NCBI GenBank assembly: GCA_024743195.1
Contig: JANSXE010000006.1
Location: 124,001 to 188,000 of the forward strand
DNA length: 64,000 bases
Reading direction: 5' to 3'
Origin: Alphaproteobacteria bacterium
GTDB lineage: Bacteria; Pseudomonadota; Alphaproteobacteria; UBA8366; Aestuariispiraceae
Below the pieces are notes generated by a model. That model searched no databases and was not told the DNA's origin. It saw nothing but the letters and a program-made list of their open reading frames with translations. Shown here one piece after another: positions 51,836 through 60,429 of the stretch (the stretch's first letter is position 1; every line of letters starts with the position of its first letter). The position numbers were made by a program, and so were the translations under genes.

Positions 51836-52774
51836 CTAAAGCGTCTTGAGGAACGCTTCGAGATCGGCGGGGTCATTGATCGCGCTGGCGCTCAGATCCC
51901 GGTCGATGCGCCGGGCGAGGCCGGTGAGCACCTTGCCGGCCCCGATCTCGACCAATTCCGAGACGCCCTCCGCCTTCATCGCCAGCACGCTTTCGCGCCA
52001 GCGCACCCGGCCGCACACCTGCTCGACCAGCAGGCGGCGGATCGCGCCGGGATCCACGACCGGCGCCGCGGTCACGTTGGCGACCACCGGCACGGCCGGC
52101 GGCAGGATGTCCGTCTCGGCCAGCGCGGCGGCCATGGCGTCGGCCGCCGGCGCCATCAGGTCGCAATGAAAGGGCGCCGACACCGGCAGCAGCATCGCCC
52201 GCTTTGCCCCGCGGGCCTTGGCGATCTCGACCGCGCGCTCCACCGCCGACCGCGCGCCGGAGAGCACGACCTGCCCGGGCGCGTTGTCATTGGCCGCGGC
52301 GCAGATCTCTCCTTCGGCGGCCTCCGCCGCGGCGGCCTCCGCCGCCTCCAGGTCGAGCCCGAGGATCGCCGCCATCGCGCCGGAGCCGACAGGCGCCGCC
52401 TTCTGCATCGCCTGACCGCGAAGTTTCAGAAGGCGCGCGGTCTCGGCGAGCGGCAGAGCGCGCGCCGCGCACAGGGCCGAGTACTCGCCCAGACTGTGCC
52501 CGGCGACGAAATCCGCGATCTCGGACAAGGGACGGCCGCCCTCGGCCTCCAGCGCGCGCACTGCGGCCAGGCTGACGGCCATCAGGGCCGGCTGGGCGTT
52601 CTCGGTCAGCGTCAGATCGCCGTCCGGCCCCTCGCGCATCAGTCTGGCGAGCGGCTGGCCGAGGGCGTCGTCGACCTCCTCGAACACCTCGCGGGCGGCC
52701 GGAAAAGCGTCCGCGAGCGCCGCGCCCATGCCGACGGCCTGGGAGCCCTGCCCCGGAAAGACGAAAGCGCGCAT
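51836..52774 (-). CDS. fabD: Malonyl-CoA:ACP transacylase
   Basis: The 312-residue enzyme loads malonyl groups on acyl carrier protein. It begins F-V-F-P-G-Q-G-S-Q near 4-12 and has the nucleophile Ser in G-H-S-L-G-E-Y-S-A-L, with the partner His in S-A-P-F-H-C-D-L-M. It is the first gene of the fatty-acid block. A set of four 17-bp direct repeats ends 17-84 bp upstream of its start and may be regulatory. Confidence 0.97.
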   Translation of the reverse strand: MRAFVFPGQGSQAVGMGAALADAFPAAREVFEEVDDALGQPLARLMREGPDGDLTLTENAQPALMAVSLAAVRALEAEGGRPLSEIADFVAGHSLGEYSALCAARALPLAETARLLKLRGQAMQKAAPVGSGAMAAILGLDLEAAEAAAAEAAEGEICAAANDNAPGQVVLSGARSAVERAVEIAKARGAKRAMLLPVSAPFHCDLMAPAADAMAAALAETDILPPAVPVVANVTAAPVVDPGAIRRLLVEQVCGRVRWRESVLAMKAEGVSELVEIGAGKVLTGLARRIDRDLSASAINDPADLEAFLKTL

Positions 52775-52790
52775 GATCGATTGTGCCCCC

Positions 52791-52858
52791 CGTATTCGAA
52801 CTGACGACGTATTCGAACTGACGACGTATTCGAACTGACGACTTATTCGAACTGACGA
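52791..52858 (-). repeat. Four 17-bp direct repeats upstream of fabD
   Basis: The unit CGTATTCGAACTGACGA occurs three times without change (52791-52807, 52808-52824, 52825-52841) and a fourth time with one substitution (52842-52858, CTTATT...). It includes the palindrome TTCGAA. The array starts 17 bp before the fabD start codon, so it lies in the promoter or leader of the fatty-acid genes. It could be a regulator-binding array or a slippage-prone repeat that tunes expression. Confidence 0.95.
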
Positions 52859-53039
52859 CTTAGGCCGACAGACCTGCGAGCAGCGCTCGCGCAGCCGTCT
52901 CGACGGCGCCGCGCTCTTTGCACGACGGGTCTACGCCTCGGATCGGGCCGCAGTGATTACGACGCCGGCGCGCGCTGTCAAGCGATGGATGGAGGCTGCG
53001 TCGCCGCGAGGCGACGGCCAGGGAGGCCGCCAAGCCCCC

Positions 53040-53438
53040 TCACCGCGCGTTGGCCGGCGCCTTTAGGACCGCGGCGCGCACCCAACTATCCTGCGCGACA
53101 TATTGAGGAAACTCGTCCCAATAGCCTTCGAAGCGGCCGACCTGACCGTGCACGTAGCGTCCGCCGCGCATCTGCAGCAGAACCTTCCGCGCCGAGAACG
53201 TCTCGCCCGCACGCTTGCAGAGATACCAGACGCCGACCCCCTCGAAATCGAACGAGGCGTCGAGCGCGATGGGAGCGCCGTCGGACGGCCTTTCGACGAG
53301 CCGATAGTCGACGGGTTCCTCCGAGCCTTCCGGATCGTAGAGCGCGAAGACAACAAGATCCGCCTCCCGCGCGAGGCGGGCCAACTCCTTCGCGATCATC
53401 TCCTCCATCATCGCCTTCAAAGCTTTCGCGTTCTGCAT
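53040..53438 (-). CDS. Conserved-looking hypothetical protein
   Basis: From the ATG at 53438, preceded by GGAG, the 132-residue product begins with a helical segment rich in Met, Lys and Glu (A-L-K-A-M-M-E-E-M-I-A-K-E-L-A near 6-20). A beta-rich part follows: L-V-V-F-A-L-Y-D, Y-R-L-V-E-R-P, G-V-G-V-W-Y-L-C-K-R, and F-E-G-Y-W-D-E-F-P-Q-Y-V. No cysteine cluster, signal or membrane helix is seen. I do not recognise the family. Its codon use matches the neighbours, and it lies on the fabD strand. Confidence 0.6.
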   Translation of the reverse strand: MQNAKALKAMMEEMIAKELARLAREADLVVFALYDPEGSEEPVDYRLVERPSDGAPIALDASFDFEGVGVWYLCKRAGETFSARKVLLQMRGGRYVHGQVGRFEGYWDEFPQYVAQDSWVRAAVLKAPANAR

Positions 53439-54048
53439 GGCCGATCTCCATCGCTTACCATCAATATTCATAATGCCGTGAATCCGCTTTTTATTCAAGT
53501 TTTTATTTCAGATATCGTATTCTATCTTTTTCAACACTTCTTATTGTGAAAATACCCGATCAAAAAATACTCTATATTTACTTTTTTCTTGTGTCTTTAC
53601 TTCTCATCGAAACTCCCGACGTCTGGAATCCGCGCCGATCTTTCGCGCTCCACCGAACGCCGCGCCATGCATCCAGGCGGCGGGCGGCGGGCGAGGCGTT
53701 TCCGACCCTGTGCCAGATGGCGAACCGCCTGTCGCCGCACGCGCGGCCGGTCTATGCGATCGATCTGGCGGAGTTCAGGGCCTTAGCCGGCGCGGACCGT
53801 CCGGCGGACGGCTTCGGGCGGGCGGCTTCGGGCGGGCGGCGCCGAACACCGGCTATGGCAAGGCCCCGTTCGGGCTTGAAGAGTTGGGACTAGCGCACTA
53901 TAAGCCTGCCCGGCGTCAGGCGTCTGACGCGCGAACCATAGCTCCTTGCCGGCGGGAACGCCCCGTCGGCTGGGGCCGTGCGGCGGAGGCTCCCGATTGC
54001 GGGGGCGACAACCGCGGCGGCTCGGGACAAGCCGAAGGGAGTGGCGAT
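53439..54048. other. Long intergenic region before rpsF with an AT-rich island
   Basis: This 610-bp region separates the minus-strand hypothetical gene from rpsF. Positions 53460-53625 are strikingly AT-rich, with several T- and A-runs, in contrast to the GC-rich surroundings. The rest is GC-rich and contains only short frames. A promoter for the ribosomal-protein operon must lie here, but I could not define its boxes. Confidence 0.6.
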
Positions 54049-54510
54049 ATGCCGAATTACGAGGTCGTGCTGATCGCACGACAGGATGTCTCGGCGTCTC
54101 AGGTCGAGAGCATCACCGACGAGATCAAGGCCCATATCACCGGCGACGGCGGGACGATCGCCCGTCACGAGTACTGGGGGCTGCGCAATCTCGCCTACCG
54201 CATCAAGAAGAACCGCAAGGGGCACTACGTGCTGCTCAACATCGACGCCAAGCCGGAGACGCTGGCCGAGATGGAGCGCCGCATGCGTCTGCATGACGAC
54301 ATCCTGCGCTATCTGACGGTGCGCACCGAGGACCTGCCCGAGGAGCCCTCGATCGTGATGCAGCGGCGCGAGGAGCGCGGCCGCGGCGATCGCGATCGCG
54401 ATCGCGATCGCGACCGGGGCCCGCGCGGCGGCCGCGGCGATCGCGGCGATCGCGGCGATCGCGGCGGCGACCGGGGAGATCGCGGCGGCGAGCGCGCCGA
54501 GCGGTCCTGA
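54049..54510 (+). CDS. rpsF: 30S ribosomal protein S6
   Basis: The 153-residue S6 binds S18 in the central domain of the 30S subunit. The S6 fold (about 1-100) includes Y-E-V-V-L-I-A-R-Q-D near 4-13, Y-W-G-L-R-N-L-A-Y-R-I near 43-53 and Y-V-L-L-N-I-D near 62-68. After residue 110 the tail is made of Arg-Asp-Arg and Gly-Asp-Arg repeats, encoded by repeated CGATCG. This tail is longer than in most species. ATG at 54049 follows GAAGGGAG. rpsR and rplI follow in the usual order. Confidence 0.97.
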   Translation: MPNYEVVLIARQDVSASQVESITDEIKAHITGDGGTIARHEYWGLRNLAYRIKKNRKGHYVLLNIDAKPETLAEMERRMRLHDDILRYLTVRTEDLPEEPSIVMQRREERGRGDRDRDRDRDRGPRGGRGDRGDRGDRGGDRGDRGGERAERS

Positions 54511-54544
54511 TCGATAGACGCCAGCACGAGAGGAGAGCCAAGCC

Positions 54545-54787
54545 ATGGCCATGCGTCCCGCCCCGCGGCGTCCCTTCTTCCGCCGCAAGAAGACCTGCCC
54601 GTTCTCCGGCCCCAACGCGCCCGAGATCGACTACAAGGATGTGAAGACCCTGCAGCGTTTCGTGTCAGAGCGCGGCAAGATCGTCCCGTCCCGCATCACG
54701 GCCGTCAGCGCCAAGAAGCAGCGCCAGCTCGCCCGCGCCATCAAGCGCGCGCGCTATCTCGGCCTGCTGCCCTACTCGATCCAGTAA
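54545..54787 (+). CDS. rpsR: 30S ribosomal protein S18
   Basis: The 80-residue basic protein has the S18 signature [12 protein letters not shown] near 29-40 and ends with the conserved [15 protein letters not shown]. The N-terminal [12 protein letters not shown] is typical. It pairs with S6 encoded 34 bp upstream. AGGAGAG precedes the start. Confidence 0.98.
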   Translation: MAMRPAPRRPFFRRKKTCPFSGPNAPEIDYKDVKTLQRFVSERGKIVPSRITAVSAKKQRQLARAIKRARYLGLLPYSIQ

Positions 54788-54800
54788 GGAGGCCGCACTC

Positions 54801-55505
54801 ATGAGCGTTCAAGTCATCCTGCTGGAGCGGATTGAGAAGCTCGGCCAGATGGGCGACGTCGTCGCCGTCAAGCCGGGCTTCGCCCGCAACTTCCTGCTGC
54901 CCCAGGGCAAGGCCGTCCGCGCCAGCGAAAGCAACATGAAGCAGTTCGAGGCCAAGCGCGCGCAGCTCGAGGCCGAAAACCTCGAGCGCAAGAAGGACGC
55001 GGAGCGCGTCGCCGAGGATCTCGACGGCCTGAGCGTCGTGATCATCCGCGCGGCCTCCGACACGGGCCAGCTCTACGGCTCGGTCAACGCCCGCGACATC
55101 GCCCAGGCGATCACCGAGGCCGGGGTCACGATCGCGCGCACCCAGGTCATGATGGAGAAGCCGGTCAAGACGCTGGGCGTGTTCGACTTCCGCGTGAAGC
55201 TGCACCCCGAGGTGATCGTCGACGTCCAGATCAACGTGGCGCAGAGCCAGGAGGAGGCCGAGGCTCAGGCCGAGCGCGTCGCGCGCGGCGAGGCCGCCGT
55301 GGTCACCGAGGCCGAGATCGCCGCGCGCGAGATCGCCGAGGAGGCCGAGGCCCAGGCCGCCGCGATCGCCCAGGCCGCCGCCGACATGGCGACCGGCGAG
55401 GCGGCCGAGACGCTGCGCGAAGCCGCCGAGGAGATCGTCGAGGAGGTCCGCGAGGCCGCCGGCGAGCCGACCTCGGGCGACGACGAGGCGGCGGACAAGA
55501 GCTGA
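54801..55505 (+). CDS. rplI: 50S ribosomal protein L9
   Basis: The first 150 residues form normal L9, with [15 protein letters not shown] near 4-18 and the G[12 protein letters not shown] motif near 27-40, followed by a C-terminal RNA-binding domain. The protein then carries an extra tail of about 80 residues rich in Ala, Glu and Asp (to residue 234), which typical L9 lacks. Alphaproteobacterial L9 proteins often have such extensions. A strong terminator follows. Confidence 0.97.
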   Translation: MSVQVILLERIEKLGQMGDVVAVKPGFARNFLLPQGKAVRASESNMKQFEAKRAQLEAENLERKKDAERVAEDLDGLSVVIIRAASDTGQLYGSVNARDIAQAITEAGVTIARTQVMMEKPVKTLGVFDFRVKLHPEVIVDVQINVAQSQEEAEAQAERVARGEAAVVTEAEIAAREIAEEAEAQAAAIAQAAADMATGEAAETLREAAEEIVEEVREAAGEPTSGDDEAADKS

Positions 55506-55563
55506 GGGCAACGGGCTGAGGGCAAAGGTCTGGCGCCCGACCGCCCCGCGATCGGACGACAGG

Positions 55564-55606
55564 ACGCGCGCGATCCGCAAGACGGGTCGCGCGCGTTCCT
55601 TTTTCG
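55564..55606 (+). terminator. Rho-independent terminator after rplI
   Basis: A GC-rich stem of at least ten base pairs (55564-55573 with 55587-55596) is followed by TCC and a run of five T. It lies 59 bp after the rplI stop and ends the ribosomal-protein operon before dnaB. Confidence 0.85.
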
Positions 55607-55739
55607 GGTGGGGTTTCCGGCCGGGTCTCGGGCGGGCGACAAGCGCCCGGTATCCTCGTAATCCACAGCCTGCGTTTACAGATGTTCCGGGATTCGCCGG
55701 GAGCCACCGAGCCCCGACTCGGGCTATAAAGCCTTCATC

Positions 55740-57311
55740 ATGACCCATCCCAACGCCCCCTCCCCCGACGCGCCGCCCGACAACGTCACCCCGCTGCGCG
55801 AGGACGCCGACGCAGGGCCCGGCGCGCCCGCACTGCGCCAGCCGCCGAACAACATCGAGGTCGAGCAGGCGCTGCTCGGCGCCATCCTGCGCAACAACCG
55901 CGCCTATGAGGCGGCCGGCGATCTGCTGGAGGCGAAGCACTTCTACGCGCCAGAGCATCAGCGCCTGTTCGGCTACATCCGCAGCGTCATCGACCGCGCC
56001 CAGGTCGCGAACGCGACCTCGCTCGCCCACATCGTCGACGAGGACGATCTCTTGAAGGGCGTCGGCGGGCGGGAGTATCTCTACCAACTCGACGCCGGGC
56101 TCGTGACCATCATCAACGCCCGGCAATACGCCGAGACGGTCCGCGACCTCTATGTGAAGCGCGAGCTGATCGGGCTCGGGGAGGACGTGGTCAACGACGC
56201 CTACGATTCCAGCGATCTCGACTTCACCGCCGACCGCCAGATCGAGAAGGCGGAGCAGCGGCTCTACGACCTCGCCGTCACCGGCGACGCGGACCGGAGC
56301 GTGATCGCGATCGGCCGGGCGGCCGGCCTCGCCGTCGACGCGGTCGAGAAGGCGATGCAGCGCGAAGGCCATGTGGTCGGCGTCACCAGCGGCTTTCGCG
56401 ACATCGACAACATGCTGGGCGGCCTGCACCCGTCCGATCTCCTCATCCTGGCGGGCCGGCCGGCGATGGGGAAGACGGCGCTGGCGACCAACATCGCCTT
56501 CAACGCCGCCCACGCCTACCGCAAGATCGAGACGGACCCGGATAGTCCCGGTGGGGGCCAAGTGATCGAGGAAGGCGGGCATGTGCTGTTCTTCTCGCTG
56601 GAAATGTCCTCCGAACAGCTCGCGGCCCGCATCATGGCGGAGCGCGCCCGGGTCAGCTCCGACAAGATGCGCCGCGGCGAGATCGGGCCCGAGGAGTTCG
56701 ACCGCGTGGCCCAGGCGGCGGAGGAGCTCTCCCGCCTGCCGCTCTATATCGACGATACGCCGGCGCTCTCCATCACGGGGCTTCGCCAGCGCGCGCGCCG
56801 CGTGAAGCGCCAGCACGGCCTGCACCTGATCGTGGTCGATTATCTGCAGTTGCTGCAGCCGCCGGCGGACAAGCGGATCGAAGGCCGGGTGAACGAGGTC
56901 TCGGAGATCACCCGCGGCCTCAAGACGCTGGCGAAGGAGCTTGAGGTGCCGGTGCTGGCGCTCTCGCAGCTCTCGCGCCAGGTGGAAAATCGGGAGGACA
57001 AGCGCCCGCAGCTCGCCGATTTGCGCGAATCCGGCTCGATCGAGCAGGACGCCGACGTCGTCACCTTCATCTACCGGCCGGAATACTATCTCGAGAAGGA
57101 GCATCCGGAGCAGCGCGGCAACGAAGCGCCGGAGAAGTTCCAGGAGCGGGTCGAGCGCCACAACCAGCGCCTCGCCGAGGCCCGCAACATCGCCGAAGTG
57201 ATCATCGCCAAGCAGCGCCACGGCCCCGTCGGCACGGTCGAGCTGCAGTTCACCGGCGAGTTCACCGTCTTCTCCGACCTCGACCGCCATCACGATCCGG
57301 ACATGTACTGA
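55740..57311 (+). CDS. dnaB: Replicative DNA helicase
   Basis: The 523-residue helicase unwinds DNA at the replication fork. The N-terminal domain (about 35-140) is followed by the RecA-like core with Walker A in A-G-R-P-A-M-G-K-T-A-L near 237-247, F-F-S-L-E-M-S, L-I-V-V-D-Y-L-Q-L-L for Walker B, and S-Q-L-S-R-Q-V-E. The core has a short insertion after the Walker A helix (around D-P-D-S-P-G-G-G-Q). No intein was seen. It stands after the ribosomal genes as in many alphaproteobacteria. Confidence 0.97.
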   Translation: MTHPNAPSPDAPPDNVTPLREDADAGPGAPALRQPPNNIEVEQALLGAILRNNRAYEAAGDLLEAKHFYAPEHQRLFGYIRSVIDRAQVANATSLAHIVDEDDLLKGVGGREYLYQLDAGLVTIINARQYAETVRDLYVKRELIGLGEDVVNDAYDSSDLDFTADRQIEKAEQRLYDLAVTGDADRSVIAIGRAAGLAVDAVEKAMQREGHVVGVTSGFRDIDNMLGGLHPSDLLILAGRPAMGKTALATNIAFNAAHAYRKIETDPDSPGGGQVIEEGGHVLFFSLEMSSEQLAARIMAERARVSSDKMRRGEIGPEEFDRVAQAAEELSRLPLYIDDTPALSITGLRQRARRVKRQHGLHLIVVDYLQLLQPPADKRIEGRVNEVSEITRGLKTLAKELEVPVLALSQLSRQVENREDKRPQLADLRESGSIEQDADVVTFIYRPEYYLEKEHPEQRGNEAPEKFQERVERHNQRLAEARNIAEVIIAKQRHGPVGTVELQFTGEFTVFSDLDRHHDPDMY

Positions 57312-57448
57312 GGCGGAGGGCCGCCCCGGCGCGCGTCGGCGGGCGGTTCGGCGCCCGCTCCTTTTGTATACAGTATGCGCTTTCGATTGACGGGCCCGAT
57401 GCGCGCCGGCACACAATAGGCGTCGGGCGCAGTCGCCCCGGAGCCTGA

Positions 57449-58279
57449 ATGATCGGAGACGACGGAATGTTGGACCTTGGCGCGCGAAAGTCGATCTATC
57501 AGCCGGAGCAGGACGGCCTGATCTTCCCCGAGGAGCCGGCCTTCGATAGCGTCGAGGCGGAGCGCGCGGACCGCAAGCGCCGTCTTGTCGCCGCCTGCCG
57601 CGCCTTCGCGCAAGAGGGCCTGGACTACGGCTTCGCCGGCCATCTGACGATCCGCGATCCGGAGCGGCCGGAGCTTTACTGGACCAACCCGATGGCGGTC
57701 CATTTCGCGCAGGTCAGCCTGTCCAACCTGATCCTGGTGGATCACGAGGGGACGGTCGTGGAAGGCCGGCACGCGGTCAACCGCGCCGGCTTCGTGCTGC
57801 ACGCCGCAGTGCATGACGAGCACCCCGACATCCTGGCCATGTGCCACGCGCACACGGTCTACGGCACGGCCTACGCCGCGCTGGGCCGGCCGTTGGAGCC
57901 GGTGACCCAGGACGCCTGCGCCTTCTTCGAGGATCACGCCGTGATCCTGGAGGAAGCCGGCCAAGTCGCGGTCGAGAACCGCGCGGGCGGCGAGGTCGCG
58001 CGCGCCTTCAAAGGCGTCAAGGCCGCGATCCACCAGAACCACGGCCTCTTCACCGCCAGCCGCCACAGCATCGATTCCGCCGCCTTCTGGTTCATCGCGC
58101 TGGAGCGCTGCTGCCGCCAGCAGCTCGCGATCGACGCCAGCGGCCATGACCCGATCCGCATCGCGGACGACAAGGCCCGCTACAGCCGCGAGCATGTGGG
58201 GAGCGAGTATATCGGCTGGCTGCACTTCCAGCCGATCTACCAGCATCTGGCGCAGACGCAGCCGGAGATGTTCGACTGA
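57449..58279 (+). CDS. Class II aldolase/adducin-family protein
   Basis: The 276-residue protein has the zinc-dependent aldolase fold. The metal-binding histidines lie in C-H-A-H-T-V-Y-G-T near 132-140, with a third in I-H-Q-N-H-G-L-F-T. The G-H-L-T-I-R-D motif near 65-71 is typical. Fuculose-phosphate aldolase and many relatives of unknown substrate belong here. The start may be 57449 or 57467; both have GGAG upstream. Its neighbours give no clue to the substrate. Confidence 0.85.
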   Translation: MIGDDGMLDLGARKSIYQPEQDGLIFPEEPAFDSVEAERADRKRRLVAACRAFAQEGLDYGFAGHLTIRDPERPELYWTNPMAVHFAQVSLSNLILVDHEGTVVEGRHAVNRAGFVLHAAVHDEHPDILAMCHAHTVYGTAYAALGRPLEPVTQDACAFFEDHAVILEEAGQVAVENRAGGEVARAFKGVKAAIHQNHGLFTASRHSIDSAAFWFIALERCCRQQLAIDASGHDPIRIADDKARYSREHVGSEYIGWLHFQPIYQHLAQTQPEMFD

Positions 58280-58307
58280 CCCCGGGGCGCGCCCCGCCCC
58301 CGGCCTC

Positions 58308-58421
58308 GCCCTTCGAGACGGACGCTGTCGCACCCTCCTCAGGGTGAGCCCTCCTGCTATAGACAAAAGCACAGAGCCCTCGTCCCGAGGAGCCGCCGAC
58401 AGGCGGCGTCTCGAAGGGCGG
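58308..58421. repeat. REP-like inverted repeat, copies 2 and 3
   Basis: Two arms in opposite orientation (58308-58352 and 58373-58421) share CCTTCGAGACG...CCTC...GGGCT. The right arm matches the element at 29789-29835. Together they can form a large cruciform. The element lies between the class II aldolase gene and alr, and probably affects mRNA ends. Confidence 0.7.
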
Positions 58422-58492
58422 GGGCGCGGCGGCGGAATGCGCCTCCCCGCCGCCCCTTCCCCCACCCCGCCAATCGGGCTAAAGAAGCGCGC

Positions 58493-59659
58493 ATGAACGC
58501 CGACCATCCCTTTCCCCATTCGCCCACAGAGCTTGTGATCGATCTCGACGCGCTGGCGGACAACTGGCGCCTGCTGCGCGACCGCGCGGCCGCCGGCGGG
58601 GCGTTCGCGACCGCCGTGGTCAAGGCCGACGGCTACGGATTGGGGATCGCGCCGGTCGCTCGGGCGCTCCATCAGGCAGGCTGCCGCAGCTTCTTCACCG
58701 CGCATCTGGACGAGGCGATCCGCCTGCGCGCGATCCTGCCCGACGCGGGCGTCGAGATTTCGGCCATGAACGGCCTGACGCCCGGCGATGAGGAGGCCTA
58801 CCGCGAACACCGCCTCGCGCCGACGCTGAACGATCTGGGACAGATCGAGCGCTGGCGCGCCTTCTGCCGGACGGAGGAGACGGCGCATGCGGCCAACCTG
58901 CATGTCGACACCGGCATGTGCCGCCTCGGCCTGCCCTGGCAGGAGGTGGACCGGCTGGCGGAGGAGCCGGAACGGCTCGACGGCGTCGCGCTCTCCTATC
59001 TGATGAGCCATCTGGTCAACGCGGACGATCCGGCCGCGCCGATCAACCGCCGTCAGCGGCAGGATTTCGCGGCGATCTGCGCGCGCCTGCCGACGCCGAT
59101 GCGCGGCCGCATGCTGGCCAACAGCTCCGGTTGTTTCCTGGGGCGGGACTGGCTGTTCGACTGTGTGCGCCCGGGGGTCGCGATCTATGGCGGCGCGCCC
59201 AACGAGGACGGGCCGAATCCGATGAAACCGGTGATCAGTCTGAGAGCGAAAATCCTGCAAATCCGGGACGTTGACGCCCCTCAGACCGTCGGATACGGTG
59301 CCGCGCACAGGGTCGAGAGGCCGACCCGCGTGGCGACCGTTGCGGTCGGCTATGCGGACGGCTATCTGCGCAGTATCGGCGCCGGCCCCGTCCCAACCCA
59401 AGCGGTCGCCCATGTCGGCCGCCAGGAGGTTCCGGTGATCGGCCGCGTCTCGATGGATCTGACCACGCTGGACGTGACGGACGCGCCGGACGCCGCGGTC
59501 GGCGCGCCGGTCGAGATGATCGGCCCCCTGAACCCGATCGACCGTCTGGCCGAGGCGGCCGGGACCATCGGGTACGAGATCCTGACCAGCCTCGGCGCGC
59601 GCTATCGCCGCCGCTATGTCGGTCGCGCCGCAGAGGGCGCCGCAGAGGGCGCCGCATGA
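58493..59659 (+). CDS. alr: Alanine racemase
   Basis: The 388-residue PLP enzyme makes D-alanine for peptidoglycan. The PLP lysine is Lys44 in V-V-K-A-D-G-Y-G-L-G. The C-terminal domain has V-G-Y-G-A-A with the likely catalytic Tyr, A-V-G-Y-A-D-G-Y and G-R-V-S-M-D-L. It ends in a short A-E-G-A repeat. Its stop overlaps the mlaE start by four bases (ATGA), so it is translationally linked to the lipid-transport genes. Confidence 0.95.
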   Translation: MNADHPFPHSPTELVIDLDALADNWRLLRDRAAAGGAFATAVVKADGYGLGIAPVARALHQAGCRSFFTAHLDEAIRLRAILPDAGVEISAMNGLTPGDEEAYREHRLAPTLNDLGQIERWRAFCRTEETAHAANLHVDTGMCRLGLPWQEVDRLAEEPERLDGVALSYLMSHLVNADDPAAPINRRQRQDFAAICARLPTPMRGRMLANSSGCFLGRDWLFDCVRPGVAIYGGAPNEDGPNPMKPVISLRAKILQIRDVDAPQTVGYGAAHRVERPTRVATVAVGYADGYLRSIGAGPVPTQAVAHVGRQEVPVIGRVSMDLTTLDVTDAPDAAVGAPVEMIGPLNPIDRLAEAAGTIGYEILTSLGARYRRRYVGRAAEGAAEGAA

Positions 59660-60429
59660 ACCCGATTCGCCCGATCGGGCGCGCCTTCCTGGGCTTCCTC
59701 GAGGCGACGGGCCGGCTCGTGCTGTTCGCGCTGGTCGGCGTCAGCCACTGCGTGCGCCCGCCGATCTATCCCCGCCTGATCCTGCGGCAGATGATCGACA
59801 TCGGCTACTACTCGCTGCCGGTCGTGGGCCTGACGACGCTGTTCGCCGGGATGGTTCTCGCCCTGCAGAGCTACACCGGCTTCGCCCGCTTCTCGGCGGA
59901 AGGGGCGATTCCCTCGGTCGTCGTGCTCTCGATCACGCGCGAGCTGTCGCCGGTGCTCGCGGGGCTGATGATCGCCGGACGGATCGGCGCCGCAATGGCG
60001 GCCGAACTCGGCACCATGCGGGTGACGGAGCAGATCGACGCGCTCGAGACGCTCTCAACCAACCCCTACAAGTATCTCGTCGCCCCGCGGCTGATCGCGG
60101 GCGTCAGCATGATGCCGCTTCTGGTTCTGGTCGGCGACGTGATGGGCGTCTTCGGCGGCTATGTGGTCAGCGTCTACAAGCTCGGCTTCAACGCCCAGAC
60201 CTACATCGTCAACACCTGGAACTTCGTCGAGGCGATGGACATCGTCTCCGGCCTGGTGAAGGCCGCGGTCTTCGGCTTCCTGGTCGCGCTGATGGGATGC
60301 TATCACGGTTATATGAGCCGCGGCGGGGCCCAAGGCGTCGGCGCGGCGACGACCAACGCGGTGGTCTCCGCCTCGATCCTGATCCTGATCTTCAACTACC
60401 TCATCACCGAGATGTTCTTCGCCCAATGA
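59656..60429 (+). CDS. mlaE: MlaE/YrbE-family ABC transporter permease
   Basis: The 257-residue membrane protein of the Mla phospholipid (or sterol-like lipid) transport system has about five to six helices. The family signature is clear: G-A-A-M-A-A-E-L-G-T-M-R-V-T-E-Q-I-D-A-L near 110-130, followed by N-P-Y-K-Y-L-V-A-P-R. It overlaps alr and mlaF by four bases each. MlaD is not in the window. Confidence 0.94.
   Translation: MNPIRPIGRAFLGFLEATGRLVLFALVGVSHCVRPPIYPRLILRQMIDIGYYSLPVVGLTTLFAGMVLALQSYTGFARFSAEGAIPSVVVLSITRELSPVLAGLMIAGRIGAAMAAELGTMRVTEQIDALETLSTNPYKYLVAPRLIAGVSMMPLLVLVGDVMGVFGGYVVSVYKLGFNAQTYIVNTWNFVEAMDIVSGLVKAAVFGFLVALMGCYHGYMSRGGAQGVGAATTNAVVSASILILIFNYLITEMFFAQ

Noticed and set aside
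52791-52858. A tRNA gene or tRNA-derived repeats, because TTCGAA with flanking bases resembles a T-loop
   Set aside because: No matching T-stem pairs (the base after the loop is A, not C), and there is no acceptor or anticodon stem on either side. The four exact copies fit a direct repeat better.
53710-54048. An N-terminal extension of S6 or a separate small gene before rpsF
   Set aside because: The frame is open but resembles no S6, has no ribosome site and has an Arg/Gly/Ala composition of non-coding GC-rich DNA. The ATG at 54049 starts the conserved S6 fold.
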